This document shows positions 1-10,200 of a stretch of 64,000 bases of DNA, in pieces. Made by a program: the position numbers and the translations under genes. The stretch is taken from assembly GCA_028343845.1 (NCBI GenBank), contig JAOLZO010000011.1, forward strand, positions 1-64,000. The letters are read 5' to 3'. The first letter of the stretch is position 1, and every line of letters begins with the position of its first letter. Origin of the DNA: Verrucomicrobiota bacterium (lineage in GTDB: Bacteria > Verrucomicrobiota > Verrucomicrobiia > Opitutales > Seribacteraceae). The notes under the pieces were generated by a model. The model was not told the DNA's origin. It saw only the letters and a list, made by a program, of their open reading frames with translations, and searched no databases.

Positions 1-1030
1 CGACGGTCAACTTTACTGGATCTCCCAAGGAAACCCGATCCGCGTCTAACCTTGAGACCGAAGAGAAAGAGCCGATCGCGCCTTGAAAGTCCTGGGGTCT
101 TCCTTTCATCGGCAGCGACCTGACTTCAATGGTTTGTTTTTCACTCGAAGCAATCAAGGCTTGCTCCCGACCGAATCCGAAAAACGGGTCGCTCAGGAAG
201 GGATCATTGAAAGGCGAAGACCGGTTGTTTTTTACGCGGACCTGAATTGCTACCTCGAAACTTAATTCCTGGTTTCCAGCCATCGCTGCAGTCAAGCCAA
301 CAGGCCATGAAAAGACGGTGTATGATTTACCGTTTCTCAAGAAATTCCTTTTGATGTTCCGCTGACGAATCTCTGTCATGGAAAAAGAATCCCCAATCTT
401 TTTTGGAGGTGGGGGCAGGCGCGTGACTGGTAAGCCGTTCAGTAGAAAAAGGTTGATGGTCGCGGGGATGGTTTCTCCCTCGAAAAGGAAATCGCGAGGG
501 GTTTCGAATTCAACGAAAGCAGCCTGTTTTATGTCGTTTTGCCGCTGCTTCTCCTTTTCTTGAAGCAATAGGTCTTGCTGGCTTGGGCTGAGAACCTGAA
601 GCGCCGCGGCAGGCACGCGGACTGAGTTCCCTCCGATTTCGATGACCCATGAAGGCAGAGAGAAGGAGCCTTTTTTTGTTGGGCGGATCTGAAAACTCAA
701 TTCGGTTTTTACCGAGGGGACGCCGTTGATCAGGCTAGCCGAACGAAAAGCTTGTGGAGAGTTGGATATTGCCAAACCTGCCACGGTGGGGATTTTCCCA
801 GTGGGTAGTGCTTGGGTTCCGTAGATGATTACCTTGTATATGCTGTTATTGCCCAAACTCACGCTTGGAGGAGTGAAGGCCGCCTCGGCCCGGATAGCTT
901 GGTTCTGAGCAATCAATTCGATCGAATGAGAAAGGCAAAGCAGGGTTAGCAAAACCCCGGTTCCAATTATCCGGGCTTTTGCCTGAATTGCAGGAGGAAG
1001 GTGTGAAAACTTTTCAAATGTTTTGAACAT
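1..1030 (-). CDS. batD: BatD-like oxygen-tolerance protein (3' end outside window)
   Basis: Reading the minus strand from an ATG at 1030 gives about 343 open codons with no stop before the window edge, so the C-terminus is missing. The N-terminus has a hydrophobic export segment (around GTGVLLTLLCL), as expected for BatD, a membrane-anchored periplasmic protein with immunoglobulin-like folds. The Phe/Asp/Pro-rich stretch NDPFLSDPFFGF and the following beta-rich segment near VSLGDPVKLTV are typical of the family. The start lies one base after the stop of the batBC fusion, so the two are co-transcribed. The role in the Bat complex is inferred from the family and the operon. Confidence 0.85.
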   Translation of the reverse strand, partial: MFKTFEKFSHLPPAIQAKARIIGTGVLLTLLCLSHSIELIAQNQAIRAEAAFTPPSVSLGNNSIYKVIIYGTQALPTGKIPTVAGLAISNSPQAFRSASLINGVPSVKTELSFQIRPTKKGSFSLPSWVIEIGGNSVRVPAAALQVLSPSQQDLLLQEKEKQRQNDIKQAAFVEFETPRDFLFEGETIPATINLFLLNGLPVTRLPPPPKKIGDSFSMTEIRQRNIKRNFLRNGKSYTVFSWPVGLTAAMAGNQELSFEVAIQVRVKNNRSSPFNDPFLSDPFFGFGREQALIASSEKQTIEVRSLPMKGRPQDFQGAIGSFSSVSRLDADRVSLGDPVKLTV

Positions 1031-1031
1031 T

Positions 1032-3452
1032 CTAGTAATCTCTTCCGTTTGCTTTCGAGTCGATCACCCGTACTTCCTGTTGCAGGGGTTCGCTTTTGGA
1101 TTCCATTTCCTGAAGCAGTCTCTCGTAGAGAGCATTGACTTCCTGAGGGGGAAGTTCTTCAGCATCCTCATCGCCTTCACTTTCTTCACCGTTTTCAGGC
1201 GATTCTGGTTCGGATGGCTGGGGTTGGTTTTGTTCGGGGCTTGAAGGGCTTTCCTGATCATCTTGATCGGCTGGATTCTGAATCCCGAAGTTTAGGTTTT
1301 TGACAGATGATTCGAAGTCAACCCAAGACAGGTAAGCCTTCTTGGCCTCCAACGGGAAAGTGACGTTTGCCTCGGGGTTGTCGGGTTGAATGCAAAGCGA
1401 GTATTGTCCCGGCGGGACGATTTGCATGAACGAGCCGTCCTTTTCCGGTTTAAAAGAGGTTTCGTTCTCATCAGCCTGAAAATTCCCATTCTGATCAATG
1501 AAAAGTTTGGCCGATGCAGAACCACCTTCCGACTTCTCGCGAGTTCCATTGCCGTTTTCATCATTCCATACGATTCCCATAAGTGATGGAGCCGCCCGGT
1601 AAGGAATGCCGATGCGGAGCTTTCCGGGTTGTTCAATCGAAACGTAATGGTTACGGACGAGGGAGGGGTTTTCGGGGGGAGGCGGTTTGGTGAAAATGGG
1701 CAAAAGCGGTTCTTTCGAGCTCCGGTTGGAATCCAAGAGTTTGGAGCCTAGTCGAATCGGGCTTGGGTATTTGTCGGAAATCCATTCGAAAGCAAAAAAG
1801 CCCGTTTGATCAGTTTTAACCATTGGTTCCGAGGATGCGTTATGTTCTCCGTTTCCATCTTTGTCCCAATAGACGAAGCCTTGCAAGTCGGGCTCGTCCT
1901 TTTGTCTTTTCCCATCGCCGTTTAAGTCACGCCAAATTTTTCCGGTCATCAGGCAAATCATGGATTGGATCCTTTCAGCCAACTGTTTTTTCAAAGAATC
2001 CAAGTTTAGGTTTGCCTTGGGGTTGCCATCCAAAAGAGAGGCGGCTTCGTAATGCTTCATTGCTTGTTTCCAAGACTTGCGGGCCTGCTCTACGTTTTTT
2101 TGGTCGAGCCATTTGTTTGCCCGTTGATAGAAAATGTTCCCGAGGGCATTGAGTGTTGTGGACTGGAGTTGAGGGTCGTCGATGGATTCGTCAAGAGCCG
2201 ATTCCAACATCTCTTCAGCTTCCCGCAAAGAACCTGCCTCCAAATGGGCCAGACCGGCGTTGACGAAGAGCCGCGGGTCTGTGAAGGAGTTTTTCGAAGC
2301 ATTGATCTCGGCCATGTAAAAGCTTGCTGCCGTTGATGGATCGCCCTTTTGCATGGCGTCTTCGGCACGTTGGACATTGTCTTGCTTGAGGCAACCGGCA
2401 AGCAAGCACGACAGCACAACGATGCAGGGCATCCCTAGTCGGAGCAGATCCCTCTTTCCTGATGACGTAAGCATTTCAACTAAGAGAAAAAGAAGTGCAA
2501 CTATAGCCAATGGCTGGTAGCGATCAATCGGTAACTCAGTCGATAATTGTTCGCGTTTCTTTTGCTGGCCAATTTTTTGCAGCATGTCCAAAACCTCCGC
2601 CAAGCCTTCGCCGGTCGGACCAAGGGAGTAGTATTGACCATCGGTGACTTCTGCAATGTCCCGCAGAGATTTCTCGTCCATTCGACTCGTGATTGTTTGC
2701 CCTTGAGGATCCTTGAGGAAGTTGCGGGCTGGAGTTCCCAGAGGATCCATGGGGATTTGGGCTCCCTCAGCCGAACCTATTCCAATTGTGAAAACCCGGA
2801 TGCCTTCTTCCTTCGCCTGCTTTGCCCGCTTTAAACCTTTGCCCTCCAAGTCTTCCCCGTCTGAAAGCAAGATCAGGAAACGATCGCGGTCCTTTTTGGA
2901 AAAGGATCGCGAAGCTTCCTCGATCGGACCTGCCAAATCAGTCCCCGGCGTCTTTATTATTCCGATTTCAAGGTCATTGAGGGTTTTTGAAAAAGCCTGA
3001 TGATCGAGAGTCAGGGGGCATTGCAAGAAGGCGGTTCCGGAAAATGCAATGAGACCCAGTCGGTCTCCTTTTACCCGGTCAAGCAGGTTTGTGATTCCCA
3101 ATTTGACGCGTTCCAAGCGGTTCGGGCGAACGTCCCTCGCAAGCATGCTCTTCGATATATCCAGGGCAATGAGAACGTCGATGCCGGTTGGCTCGGTTTT
3201 CTTCTTTTCAGACCCCCATTGAGGGCGAGCCAGAGCAACGAATAATAGGGCGACGGAAACCAGTAGAAGTGTGCTCTTTGTCCATCGCAGCGGTTGGGAC
3301 AAGGATGGAACGAGAGTTGAATGCAGTTTCGCTGAAATCAAAAGGCTGATTCTTCTTTTTCGAACTTTCTGCGATTGCCAAAACAGAACCACCAATCCAA
3401 GCAGGGCTGCAAGGCCAATCCATATTACCTTTGGTTCTGCGAATACGTTCAC
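1032..3452 (-). CDS. BatB-BatC fusion: VWA domain, TPR region and two SdrD-like repeats
   Basis: This 806-residue protein starts at a GTG that overlaps the batA stop (GTGA). Residues 1-326 are BatB-like: two N-terminal membrane segments, a von Willebrand A domain with MIDAS residues D98-x-S100-x-S102, T171 and D198, and a C-terminal membrane segment near 312-326. A second hydrophobic stretch ends in LLAGC (C354), which looks like a lipoprotein signal. TPR-type helices follow at about 360-490. Two EF-like, SdrD_B-type repeats come next (N511-G-D513-G and D530-K-D532-G-N534; N630-D-E-N633-G-N635). An acidic Pro/Glu tail ends the protein. Stand-alone BatB is about 330 residues, so this looks like BatB joined to a BatC-type TPR protein. 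The SdrD-like addition is unusual. Confidence 0.85.
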   Translation of the reverse strand: MNVFAEPKVIWIGLAALLGLVVLFWQSQKVRKRRISLLISAKLHSTLVPSLSQPLRWTKSTLLLVSVALLFVALARPQWGSEKKKTEPTGIDVLIALDISKSMLARDVRPNRLERVKLGITNLLDRVKGDRLGLIAFSGTAFLQCPLTLDHQAFSKTLNDLEIGIIKTPGTDLAGPIEEASRSFSKKDRDRFLILLSDGEDLEGKGLKRAKQAKEEGIRVFTIGIGSAEGAQIPMDPLGTPARNFLKDPQGQTITSRMDEKSLRDIAEVTDGQYYSLGPTGEGLAEVLDMLQKIGQQKKREQLSTELPIDRYQPLAIVALLFLLVEMLTSSGKRDLLRLGMPCIVVLSCLLAGCLKQDNVQRAEDAMQKGDPSTAASFYMAEINASKNSFTDPRLFVNAGLAHLEAGSLREAEEMLESALDESIDDPQLQSTTLNALGNIFYQRANKWLDQKNVEQARKSWKQAMKHYEAASLLDGNPKANLNLDSLKKQLAERIQSMICLMTGKIWRDLNGDGKRQKDEPDLQGFVYWDKDGNGEHNASSEPMVKTDQTGFFAFEWISDKYPSPIRLGSKLLDSNRSSKEPLLPIFTKPPPPENPSLVRNHYVSIEQPGKLRIGIPYRAAPSLMGIVWNDENGNGTREKSEGGSASAKLFIDQNGNFQADENETSFKPEKDGSFMQIVPPGQYSLCIQPDNPEANVTFPLEAKKAYLSWVDFESSVKNLNFGIQNPADQDDQESPSSPEQNQPQPSEPESPENGEESEGDEDAEELPPQEVNALYERLLQEMESKSEPLQQEVRVIDSKANGRDY

Positions 3453-4510
3453 GGCACTTTAAGGAAAATGGTTCTGGAGAGGACAATCTCAAGCAAGAGG
3501 AAAACCAACCCAATGGCTAGAGCCCAAGGGAACAGTTCTTCAAAGAGTGCATTGACGCTAAGCTCGACTTCGGATTTTTCGAGTCGATCAATTTCATCGT
3601 AAATCACAGCTAGACCATCTTTGTTCTTCGCTTCGAAGAATTGGGCGTCAGTGGATTTGGATATTCTTTGGAGGATGTCCTTGTCCACTGGAAAATCGGC
3701 GACCCGAACGACGGCATTGCCGTTTGGGAACCGCCTGATGTCTCGAGTGCTCGGGTCAAAGAGATAAGTTCTTGTTCGGGAGTTGCTGCCAATAGCAATC
3801 GTGTAGATCTTAATGTTATCTTTCTTTGCGCCCTCTGCATATATCATTGGGCTGTGAGGCGGAGGAGGGTCGTCTTTGCCATCGGTTAGCAGAATGAGGA
3901 TCTTGGACTTAGACTCGAGGGAGCGAAGCCTGTTGATGCCTTCCGCCAAGGCAGATCCGATGTTGGTTCCGGTTTGGTGGGTAAGACCGACGCGCAAGCG
4001 ATCGAGGTTTTTCCTCAGGTGTTCCTTGTCCAGCGTCAGGGCGCTCACGAGGTAAGGGTTTACTGAAAAGGCAACCAAGCCTATCCGGTCGTATCGTCTT
4101 TTGTCGATGAAGTCACCGATTACCTCCTTGACCACGTCCAAGCGGGTGCGTTCTTGCCCCTTCCCTTCACTCATGTCAAGCGCTAGCATGGATGCGGAAA
4201 GATCGACCGCCAACACGATATCGACCCCACTGGAGAGGATGGTTTGCGTGCTTTGATCATATTGAGGTCTGGAAATGGCCAGAATCAGGCAGCAGATCGA
4301 AGAGTATCGAAGCCAATGAGGTATCCATAGCCTAATTCTTACCTTTCCACTTTTGATTCGTTCGATTTTCTCCAAGCTTGGGAATCGCAGAGCGGTCTCC
4401 CTGATTTTCGCCTTTCGTCGGACCAGGATGATCAAGGGAATGAGAACGAGCAAGAAAAGCCAATGCGGCTCTGCTATAGTGAAACGATCCCATTCTATGA
4501 ATTCGTTCAT
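3449..4510 (-). CDS. batA: BatA-like VWA membrane protein
   Basis: This 353-residue protein has two N-terminal membrane segments (about 17-31 and 68-80), a von Willebrand A domain and a C-terminal membrane segment near 325-345. MIDAS residues are visible as D103-x-S105-x-S107, T182 and D210. The ATG at 4510 has an AGGAG-type ribosome site just upstream. It overlaps the preceding gene by 4 bases and the following batBC gene by 4, so translation is probably coupled. In the family, BatA and BatB pair in the inner membrane with their VWA domains in the periplasm. Whether they serve oxygen tolerance here is not shown by sequence. Confidence 0.9.
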   Translation of the reverse strand: MNEFIEWDRFTIAEPHWLFLLVLIPLIILVRRKAKIRETALRFPSLEKIERIKSGKVRIRLWIPHWLRYSSICCLILAISRPQYDQSTQTILSSGVDIVLAVDLSASMLALDMSEGKGQERTRLDVVKEVIGDFIDKRRYDRIGLVAFSVNPYLVSALTLDKEHLRKNLDRLRVGLTHQTGTNIGSALAEGINRLRSLESKSKILILLTDGKDDPPPPHSPMIYAEGAKKDNIKIYTIAIGSNSRTRTYLFDPSTRDIRRFPNGNAVVRVADFPVDKDILQRISKSTDAQFFEAKNKDGLAVIYDEIDRLEKSEVELSVNALFEELFPWALAIGLVFLLLEIVLSRTIFLKVP

Positions 4511-5118
4511 TCCTTTTCTCCTGCCGGCGTTGATTCCGAATGAGCTTTTTCCTCCTCAAGCTTCAAGTGGGTATCCTTTACAAAATGAAGCGCCGTGGTG
4601 AGGAGTAGGTGCATCTCCTCCTGATTCATGCTTTCCGTCGAATACTTCACCTTGTCCCCCCTGTCCACGAATTCTCTCAAGAGATCTTCGTATCGATTTC
4701 TGAAGAACGTATGCGACACGATCTCTCGCATGAATTCCTCACTGGTTAATTCCATTGCCGGTACCTTGAATAGCTTTTCGACGTAAACGCGAAGAATTTC
4801 GGAAAGTCTGAAAACAAAGGGCTTGGGCTGTAGGCGGGGATGCCTTTGTTGAAGCTCGTCAATGCATTCAAGGGCTTCTGCGTACGGGTCAATCGGAGGG
4901 GGGGCGATTTGATCCTGCTCGGCCACCTTCCTTTTTCGCAGATAAAGCCAAAGCGCCAGTCCGCATACCAAGGCAAAAGCCATTAACCCTATTGTCAAAA
5001 GGTTTTCTCCGAGGAGTTGAGACAAAGGTTTGAACAGGGGGACCGGTTGATCCTTTTGAACTTCCGGATCGAGCCAATAAGTCTTTTTTGCGATTGTAGG
5101 GAACAGGTTCGAGTTCAT
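4507..5118 (-). CDS. DUF4381-like single-pass membrane protein of the Bat operon
   Basis: This 203-residue protein has a short N-terminal segment containing DPEV and PVPLF, one membrane helix at about 41-60, a basic stop-transfer (RKRK), then a soluble helical domain rich in charged residues. Its size, topology and place between the DUF58 gene and batA fit the DUF4381 family, whose members occur in MoxR/Bat operons. No enzymatic motif is visible. It overlaps both neighbours by 4 bases. The function is unknown; a scaffold for the VWA proteins is a guess from context only. Confidence 0.75.
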   Translation of the reverse strand: MNSNLFPTIAKKTYWLDPEVQKDQPVPLFKPLSQLLGENLLTIGLMAFALVCGLALWLYLRKRKVAEQDQIAPPPIDPYAEALECIDELQQRHPRLQPKPFVFRLSEILRVYVEKLFKVPAMELTSEEFMREIVSHTFFRNRYEDLLREFVDRGDKVKYSTESMNQEEMHLLLTTALHFVKDTHLKLEEEKAHSESTPAGEKE

Positions 5119-6047
5119 CGGTTTCTGCGGATTTCGCGCATATGGAAAAATTCCTGCAGGGATCGCACGTAATCGGAGTCGGTGGAGAATTCAAAATGAT
5201 CGACCCCTCTTCTGCGCAATCTTTTTTCGAATTCTTGGCGGTGTTCCTGGTTCAGTTTCTTATATTCTTCCCGAAAGTTTCGACTGGACGTATTGAGGTA
5301 AATTTTTTCACCGGTTTCGCTATCCTCCAGATGAACCATCCCAACGTTTGGGATTTCCAATTCGCAGGGATCGTGGATACGGGCGCAAACCAAGTCATGC
5401 CTGCGTCGGGTGGAGGCCAATTCCTTAAAGAACAAGTCTTCCACGGATTCCTCTTGGGAGTTATATTCGGAGATAATGAAATCGGAGAGAAGAAAAACGA
5501 CCGCTCTTCTTCTCATGACCCGGTTAATGAAACGTAGTCCTTCGTTTAAGTCCGTCTTTTTACTTTGGTTCGGGTGGAAGAGAATCTCCCTCAAGACCCT
5601 AAGCACATGCTTCTGTCCCTTGCTGGGGGGGAGGTACTGTTCAACTCGATCGGAAAAGAGAAGCAAGCCGACTTTGTCTCCGTTTCGATTTGCGGAGAAT
5701 GCCAACAGGGCACCCAGTTCTGCCAGTCTTTCGCGTTTGCTTCTTTTTGATGACCCAAAAGTTCCGCTGTCACTTACGTCAATGGCAAGCAGGATGGTAA
5801 GCTCTCTTTCCTCACGGTATTGCTTCACGAAAGGCGTTCCCATTTTTGCCGTTACGTTCCAGTCGATCGATCTGACTTCATCACCCGCCTGATACTCCCT
5901 TACCTCTTCAAAATCGATCCCTTGCCCTTTGAACGCACTATGGTAGGAACCAGCCAGAGCTTCTGAAACCAGGCGGTTCGAGCGGATTTCGATTTGCCTT
6001 ACTTTTCGAAGGATTTCCCGAGTGAACTCTTGATCCGGTTCGTTCAT
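5115..6047 (-). CDS. DUF58 domain protein (VWA-like), MoxR partner
   Basis: This 310-residue soluble protein shows the DUF58 signature region DEVRSIDWNVTAK at roughly residues 54-66, followed by a VWA-like fold beginning ILLAIDVSDSG. No membrane segment is evident. It lies between moxR and the DUF4381-like gene in the same operon, the usual MoxR/DUF58 pairing in which the AAA ATPase is thought to act on VWA-fold partners. The ATG at 6047 has no Shine-Dalgarno match; the complementary strand there reads AAGGAGG, which is on the wrong strand to help this start. Confidence 0.88.
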   Translation of the reverse strand: MNEPDQEFTREILRKVRQIEIRSNRLVSEALAGSYHSAFKGQGIDFEEVREYQAGDEVRSIDWNVTAKMGTPFVKQYREERELTILLAIDVSDSGTFGSSKRSKRERLAELGALLAFSANRNGDKVGLLLFSDRVEQYLPPSKGQKHVLRVLREILFHPNQSKKTDLNEGLRFINRVMRRRAVVFLLSDFIISEYNSQEESVEDLFFKELASTRRRHDLVCARIHDPCELEIPNVGMVHLEDSETGEKIYLNTSSRNFREEYKKLNQEHRQEFEKRLRRRGVDHFEFSTDSDYVRSLQEFFHMREIRRNR

Positions 6048-6090
6048 TATAAGGAGGTTGGCGGATGGGGGGAAACGAACGCCGGTTTAA

Positions 6091-7113
6091 TCAAGGTACT
6101 GGTACCGTTTCGAAAATTTTCTTGATGATGTCGTCGCTGGTAACGTTTTCCGCTTCGGCCTCGTAGCTGATGATTACGCGATGGCGCAAAACGTCGAGTC
6201 CCACGTCCTTGATATCCTGAGGGGTGACGAAGCTTCTCCCATGCATGAAGGCAACCGCTTTGGATGCCAAGGCCAGGCTGATGGTTGCCCGGGGTGATGC
6301 TCCAAACCGAATGAAGGCGGCTAGTTCGGATGCCCCGCATTGGCTTGGATCTCTAGTGGCAAGTACAACGTCCACGAGATAGGACTTGAGCTTGTCGTCC
6401 AGGTAGATTCCGTCGATTACCTTCCGCGAGCGAAAGATGGTCTCGGCATCTACAACCGGGTTGACTTCATGCATGACGGAAACGTTGGCGTTGGCTTCGA
6501 GAATTTTCAATTCCTCCTCCCGGTCCGGATAATCCACCAACAACTTGAGCATGAACCTGTCCATCTGCGCTTCCGGGAGCGGATAGGTTCCTTCCTGATC
6601 AATCGGGTTTTCGGTGGCGAGAACGAGAAAAGGCTGGGGCAGTGGAAAGGTCTCGTCTCCAATGGTTACTTGTCTTTCCTGCATCCCCTCAAGCAAAGCG
6701 CTCTGGACTTTCGCCGGTGCCCGGTTGATTTCGTCGGCAAGCAGTAAGTTTGCAAAAATCGGGCCTTTTTTTGTCGTGAATTCTCCCTTGTTGGGGCTGT
6801 AGATCAAAGTCCCGACCACGTCCGCAGGCAACAGGTCGGGAGTGAACTGGATACGCTTGAAATCCGCCCGCATGCATTGAGCGAGTGTTTTAACAGCAAG
6901 CGTCTTGGCGAGGCCGGGCACTCCTTCCAAGAGTACGTGACCATTGGCTAACAAGCCAACGATCAAACGATCGACCAAGTATTTCTGCCCGACGATTACC
7001 CGCCCCATCTCCTGACGGAGAAGGTCGACCCATGCGGCTTCTGACTTTATGCGTTCCTGCTCTTCGGGCGCAGGGGGTTGATTGTTGCTTTCTGATTCTT
7101 TACTTGAGCTCAT
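6091..7113 (-). CDS. MoxR-family AAA+ ATPase
   Basis: The 340-residue reading from the ATG at 7113 (MSSSKES) matches the usual MoxR length. An upstream in-frame start at 7197 would add 28 Cys-rich residues that do not look like MoxR. Walker A is GVPGLAKT (64-71), Walker B is LLLADEINRAP (about 123-133) and sensor 1 is ATENP. The family is a chaperone-like ATPase that matures or activates VWA-domain partners. As first gene of the operon it probably acts on the DUF58 and Bat proteins downstream. Its 164-base upstream region is shared with the divergent cyclase gene, and no convincing promoter was found there. Confidence 0.9.
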   Translation of the reverse strand: MSSSKESESNNQPPAPEEQERIKSEAAWVDLLRQEMGRVIVGQKYLVDRLIVGLLANGHVLLEGVPGLAKTLAVKTLAQCMRADFKRIQFTPDLLPADVVGTLIYSPNKGEFTTKKGPIFANLLLADEINRAPAKVQSALLEGMQERQVTIGDETFPLPQPFLVLATENPIDQEGTYPLPEAQMDRFMLKLLVDYPDREEELKILEANANVSVMHEVNPVVDAETIFRSRKVIDGIYLDDKLKSYLVDVVLATRDPSQCGASELAAFIRFGASPRATISLALASKAVAFMHGRSFVTPQDIKDVGLDVLRHRVIISYEAEAENVTSDDIIKKIFETVPVP

Positions 7114-7277
7114 TGCGATGTAATTTAGACAAACCTTTAAGCGTAAGCAAACCTCGCATTTGTCCAAGGCAAAAGAAAGGTATGCCGATCTATACATTCT
7201 TTTCGGTTTGCCATGATGCTTGCGTAGGGGATTGTATTAACTGAAAAAAATCCTTTAACCATCAATCGTACTATCGC

Positions 7278-10200
7278 ATGTCTAATTTAACTAAAGAGTC
7301 CAAGTTTACATTCATAGGTTTGTTGATCGTTCCTATCTCTTGTATCGTTCTTTATTTCGGAGGTTATTTTAACTTTATGGAATACAAGTCGGTTGACTTG
7401 AGGTTCACGGCTCGCGGGGATATTTCGCACCGTGCATCGGCTGATGCCGATGCACCGATAGTTGTCGAAGGCAACAAGACCGTACCCCGCATACCCAAGG
7501 TTATGTATGTCAACTTTGACACCAAAACATTAAGCAGGGATGAAGTCGGCGAAAGACCATGGTATCGGGATACTTTTCGTAAAGTCGGAGAAATTCTTCT
7601 GGAGGAGGGGCAAGCGAGGACTCTGAAATTCGACTTTATCTTCTCCCCCAAGAGTACTTCCCGAATGGTTGAGGAAAAGAAAGTCTATGAAAGTGATTTG
7701 GAGATTGCCCAGTTGATTTCCAAGTTTCCAAGCCAAGTAGTATGCGCAACAGCGTTCACCTCTGTGCAGACCCCCTACCTGAAAAATGAGTTCATTGACG
7801 CTCCTGCCAACCTGCCGCAATTAAAGAAAGGTTATAACCCATTGAAAATGGGTTATTATTACCCGGAAAGTCCCACTTATCCAATCTTCTCCTACAAGGA
7901 TGGCGAGTACGTAGGTTTGGATGGAAATATTTTGGTTGGGCCTAGCCCGGTGGACGGATTGCAAAGAGAGGTTCAACTGTGGTTCCCCGGCGGAGGGAAA
8001 GCCCATGCCTACAACGTTCTTGGAGGAAAGATGGCGAAGCTTGGATTGGAGGGTGTTGAGGCCAATGGCACTAAGCAGGTTACCCTCGTTGAAGTAGGCG
8101 ACGAACTTCGCTTGGTCTGGATGGACTCTAACAATACTTTAGTTGACAGCTTGCCCAACCGAATGCCTTTGGTCAGGAACAAGAATTTTTACACCATCGG
8201 AGCTGAGGTCCTGATGTCCTATTTTGGGGTGGATGAAAACTCAGTTGAAATGAGCGAAGGAAACAAGCGTTTTAGAATTAAGAACCTCGCTGGTGAAGTC
8301 ATGATTGATGCCCCCATGACCGCAGGGCAGGACATGGAAATCAACTGGTTTTCCAAATGGCAAAGGACAGCAACTCACAAAGCGCTCAGGGATGAGGCGG
8401 AAAACGCGTACATCGAGGGCAATTTGGAAAAGTATTTGCAGTTGGTGCTTCCTCTTCTCCGTTCCAATCTGGAGCTTATTGAGGGTCTGGAGTTGCCTGA
8501 AGCTGATGAGGACCTTCCACGCTTGCTTAGCGAATTGCAATTGGAAGAGAAAAACATCACAATTGTCGAGGAACTGATTCAAGCAAAGAAGGGACGTATA
8601 TCACCGGATGAAGCTCCTGACTTCGTCGATCTTCGGAGTGTGGTCGTTGAGATATCGAAGGAGTATCTTCCTCCTCTTCTATTTGATCCATTCAATCCGA
8701 TGTGTGAAATGGATGATGTTTTGGAATACAAGGAGTACCTGGAAGATAGAAGGAAACAGCTCAAGTCCATTGATGAGACTGTTATCCCATTGGTTGATTC
8801 GAACATCCAAAAGATCAGGACTTTGTTGTACGGAAACGTTCGGGACCAAGCGATGCGTGAAAAATGGCAAACCCTTGTAGCCCTCGATGAAAAGGTTTCC
8901 AACTTGGAGAAGGTACTCGCGCTAAACAGTCTTCCCCTGATCGAGAATCAACTCAAGCAAAGCCGCGAGGAGCTCACAGCCCTATTGAAGGCGATAGATG
9001 AATACGAAGAAGCCGTCTTTGCTGAAGATGGAAACATGACCCGCATAGTATCCAAGTCAGATGCTGAACAGGCCGGCTTGGGCTTTGCGAGTTTGGCTAA
9101 AGAGCTCAACGACATTAACAAAAAGATAGAAAATGCTAAACGTGATCCTGCCATCGCAAACCTTCGAAAAAGCATCGAAGACAACCCTTCTTTGGCCGCT
9201 ATTCTGCAGCCTCAACTTGATAAGAAGCTTGAGCTTACTAAGGACTTGGCATCCCAAATGGTTGAGAAAGCCATGGATTGCTTAAGAGTCCTGGATAACT
9301 TGGCTGCCTTCAACGAAAGGGAACGAAACGATATTGAGGCTGAAATCAAGCAATACCGAACTTTCTTTGATCAATTCAAGGACGCCGTCGTTCTCATTGG
9401 CCCCACTGAGTTCGTCTTTCAAGACATAGCCCCTTCCCCGATCGACAAGAAAGTAGTTCCCAAGGTGTCTCTTCATGGAAACGTCATCAAGACCTTGTCG
9501 AGCGGAGTCTACCTCAAAAGGCCTTTGGACGGTAACCTTTCGGTGTCTCTGCTCATTCTGGCTATCAGTTTGGTGCTTGGTTACCTTGCGGTCAACAGCG
9601 CCACTTGGTCAAGTTGGGTGGGAGCCATCATACTCTTGGCTTTCATCGGGGTGGCTTTCTTCCTTTTTGCCAAGCATCACATAGTCATACCCCTAGCCGC
9701 CCCTGCAACCGCCGGAGCCCTCACTTTCTTCATTGGGCTTATCGTCATGATGGTGGTCGAGCAAAAGGCCAAAGGTCGGCTCAAGGGGATGTTCGGGAGT
9801 TACGTTTCGGCGGAATTAGTCGACCAAATGGTGGACTCGGGCGAGGAACCACACTTGGGTGGTGAAGAGACTGCAATTACCGCCTTCTTCAGTGATGTCC
9901 AAGCATTTTCGAGTTTCTCGGAATTGCTTACCCCGACGGGTCTTGTTGATCTGATGAACGAATACCTCACGGCCATGACCGATATTTTGCAGGAAGAGCG
10001 GGGGACTCTGGATAAGTACATTGGGGATGCCATCGTTGCCATGTACGGAGCGCCCATCCCGATGGAGGATCATGCCTATCAATCCGTGAGAACCGCTTTG
10101 CGGATGCAGGAAAAGCAACTCGAGTTGCGCGACAAGTGGGCCTTGGAAGAGGGAAAATGGGGGAAGTGCTATGGTTTGGTCAAGCAAATGCAAACACGGA

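Noticed and set aside
6053-6070. AAGGAGG followed by ATG on the plus strand
   Set aside because: The reading frame lasts only about 34 codons inside the moxR 3' end on the other strand and has no protein-like features.
7114-7277. Shared divergent promoter region of moxR and the cyclase gene
   Set aside because: Partial repeats of GCGTAAGC/GCTTGCG are imperfect, and no convincing promoter pair or operator could be defined.
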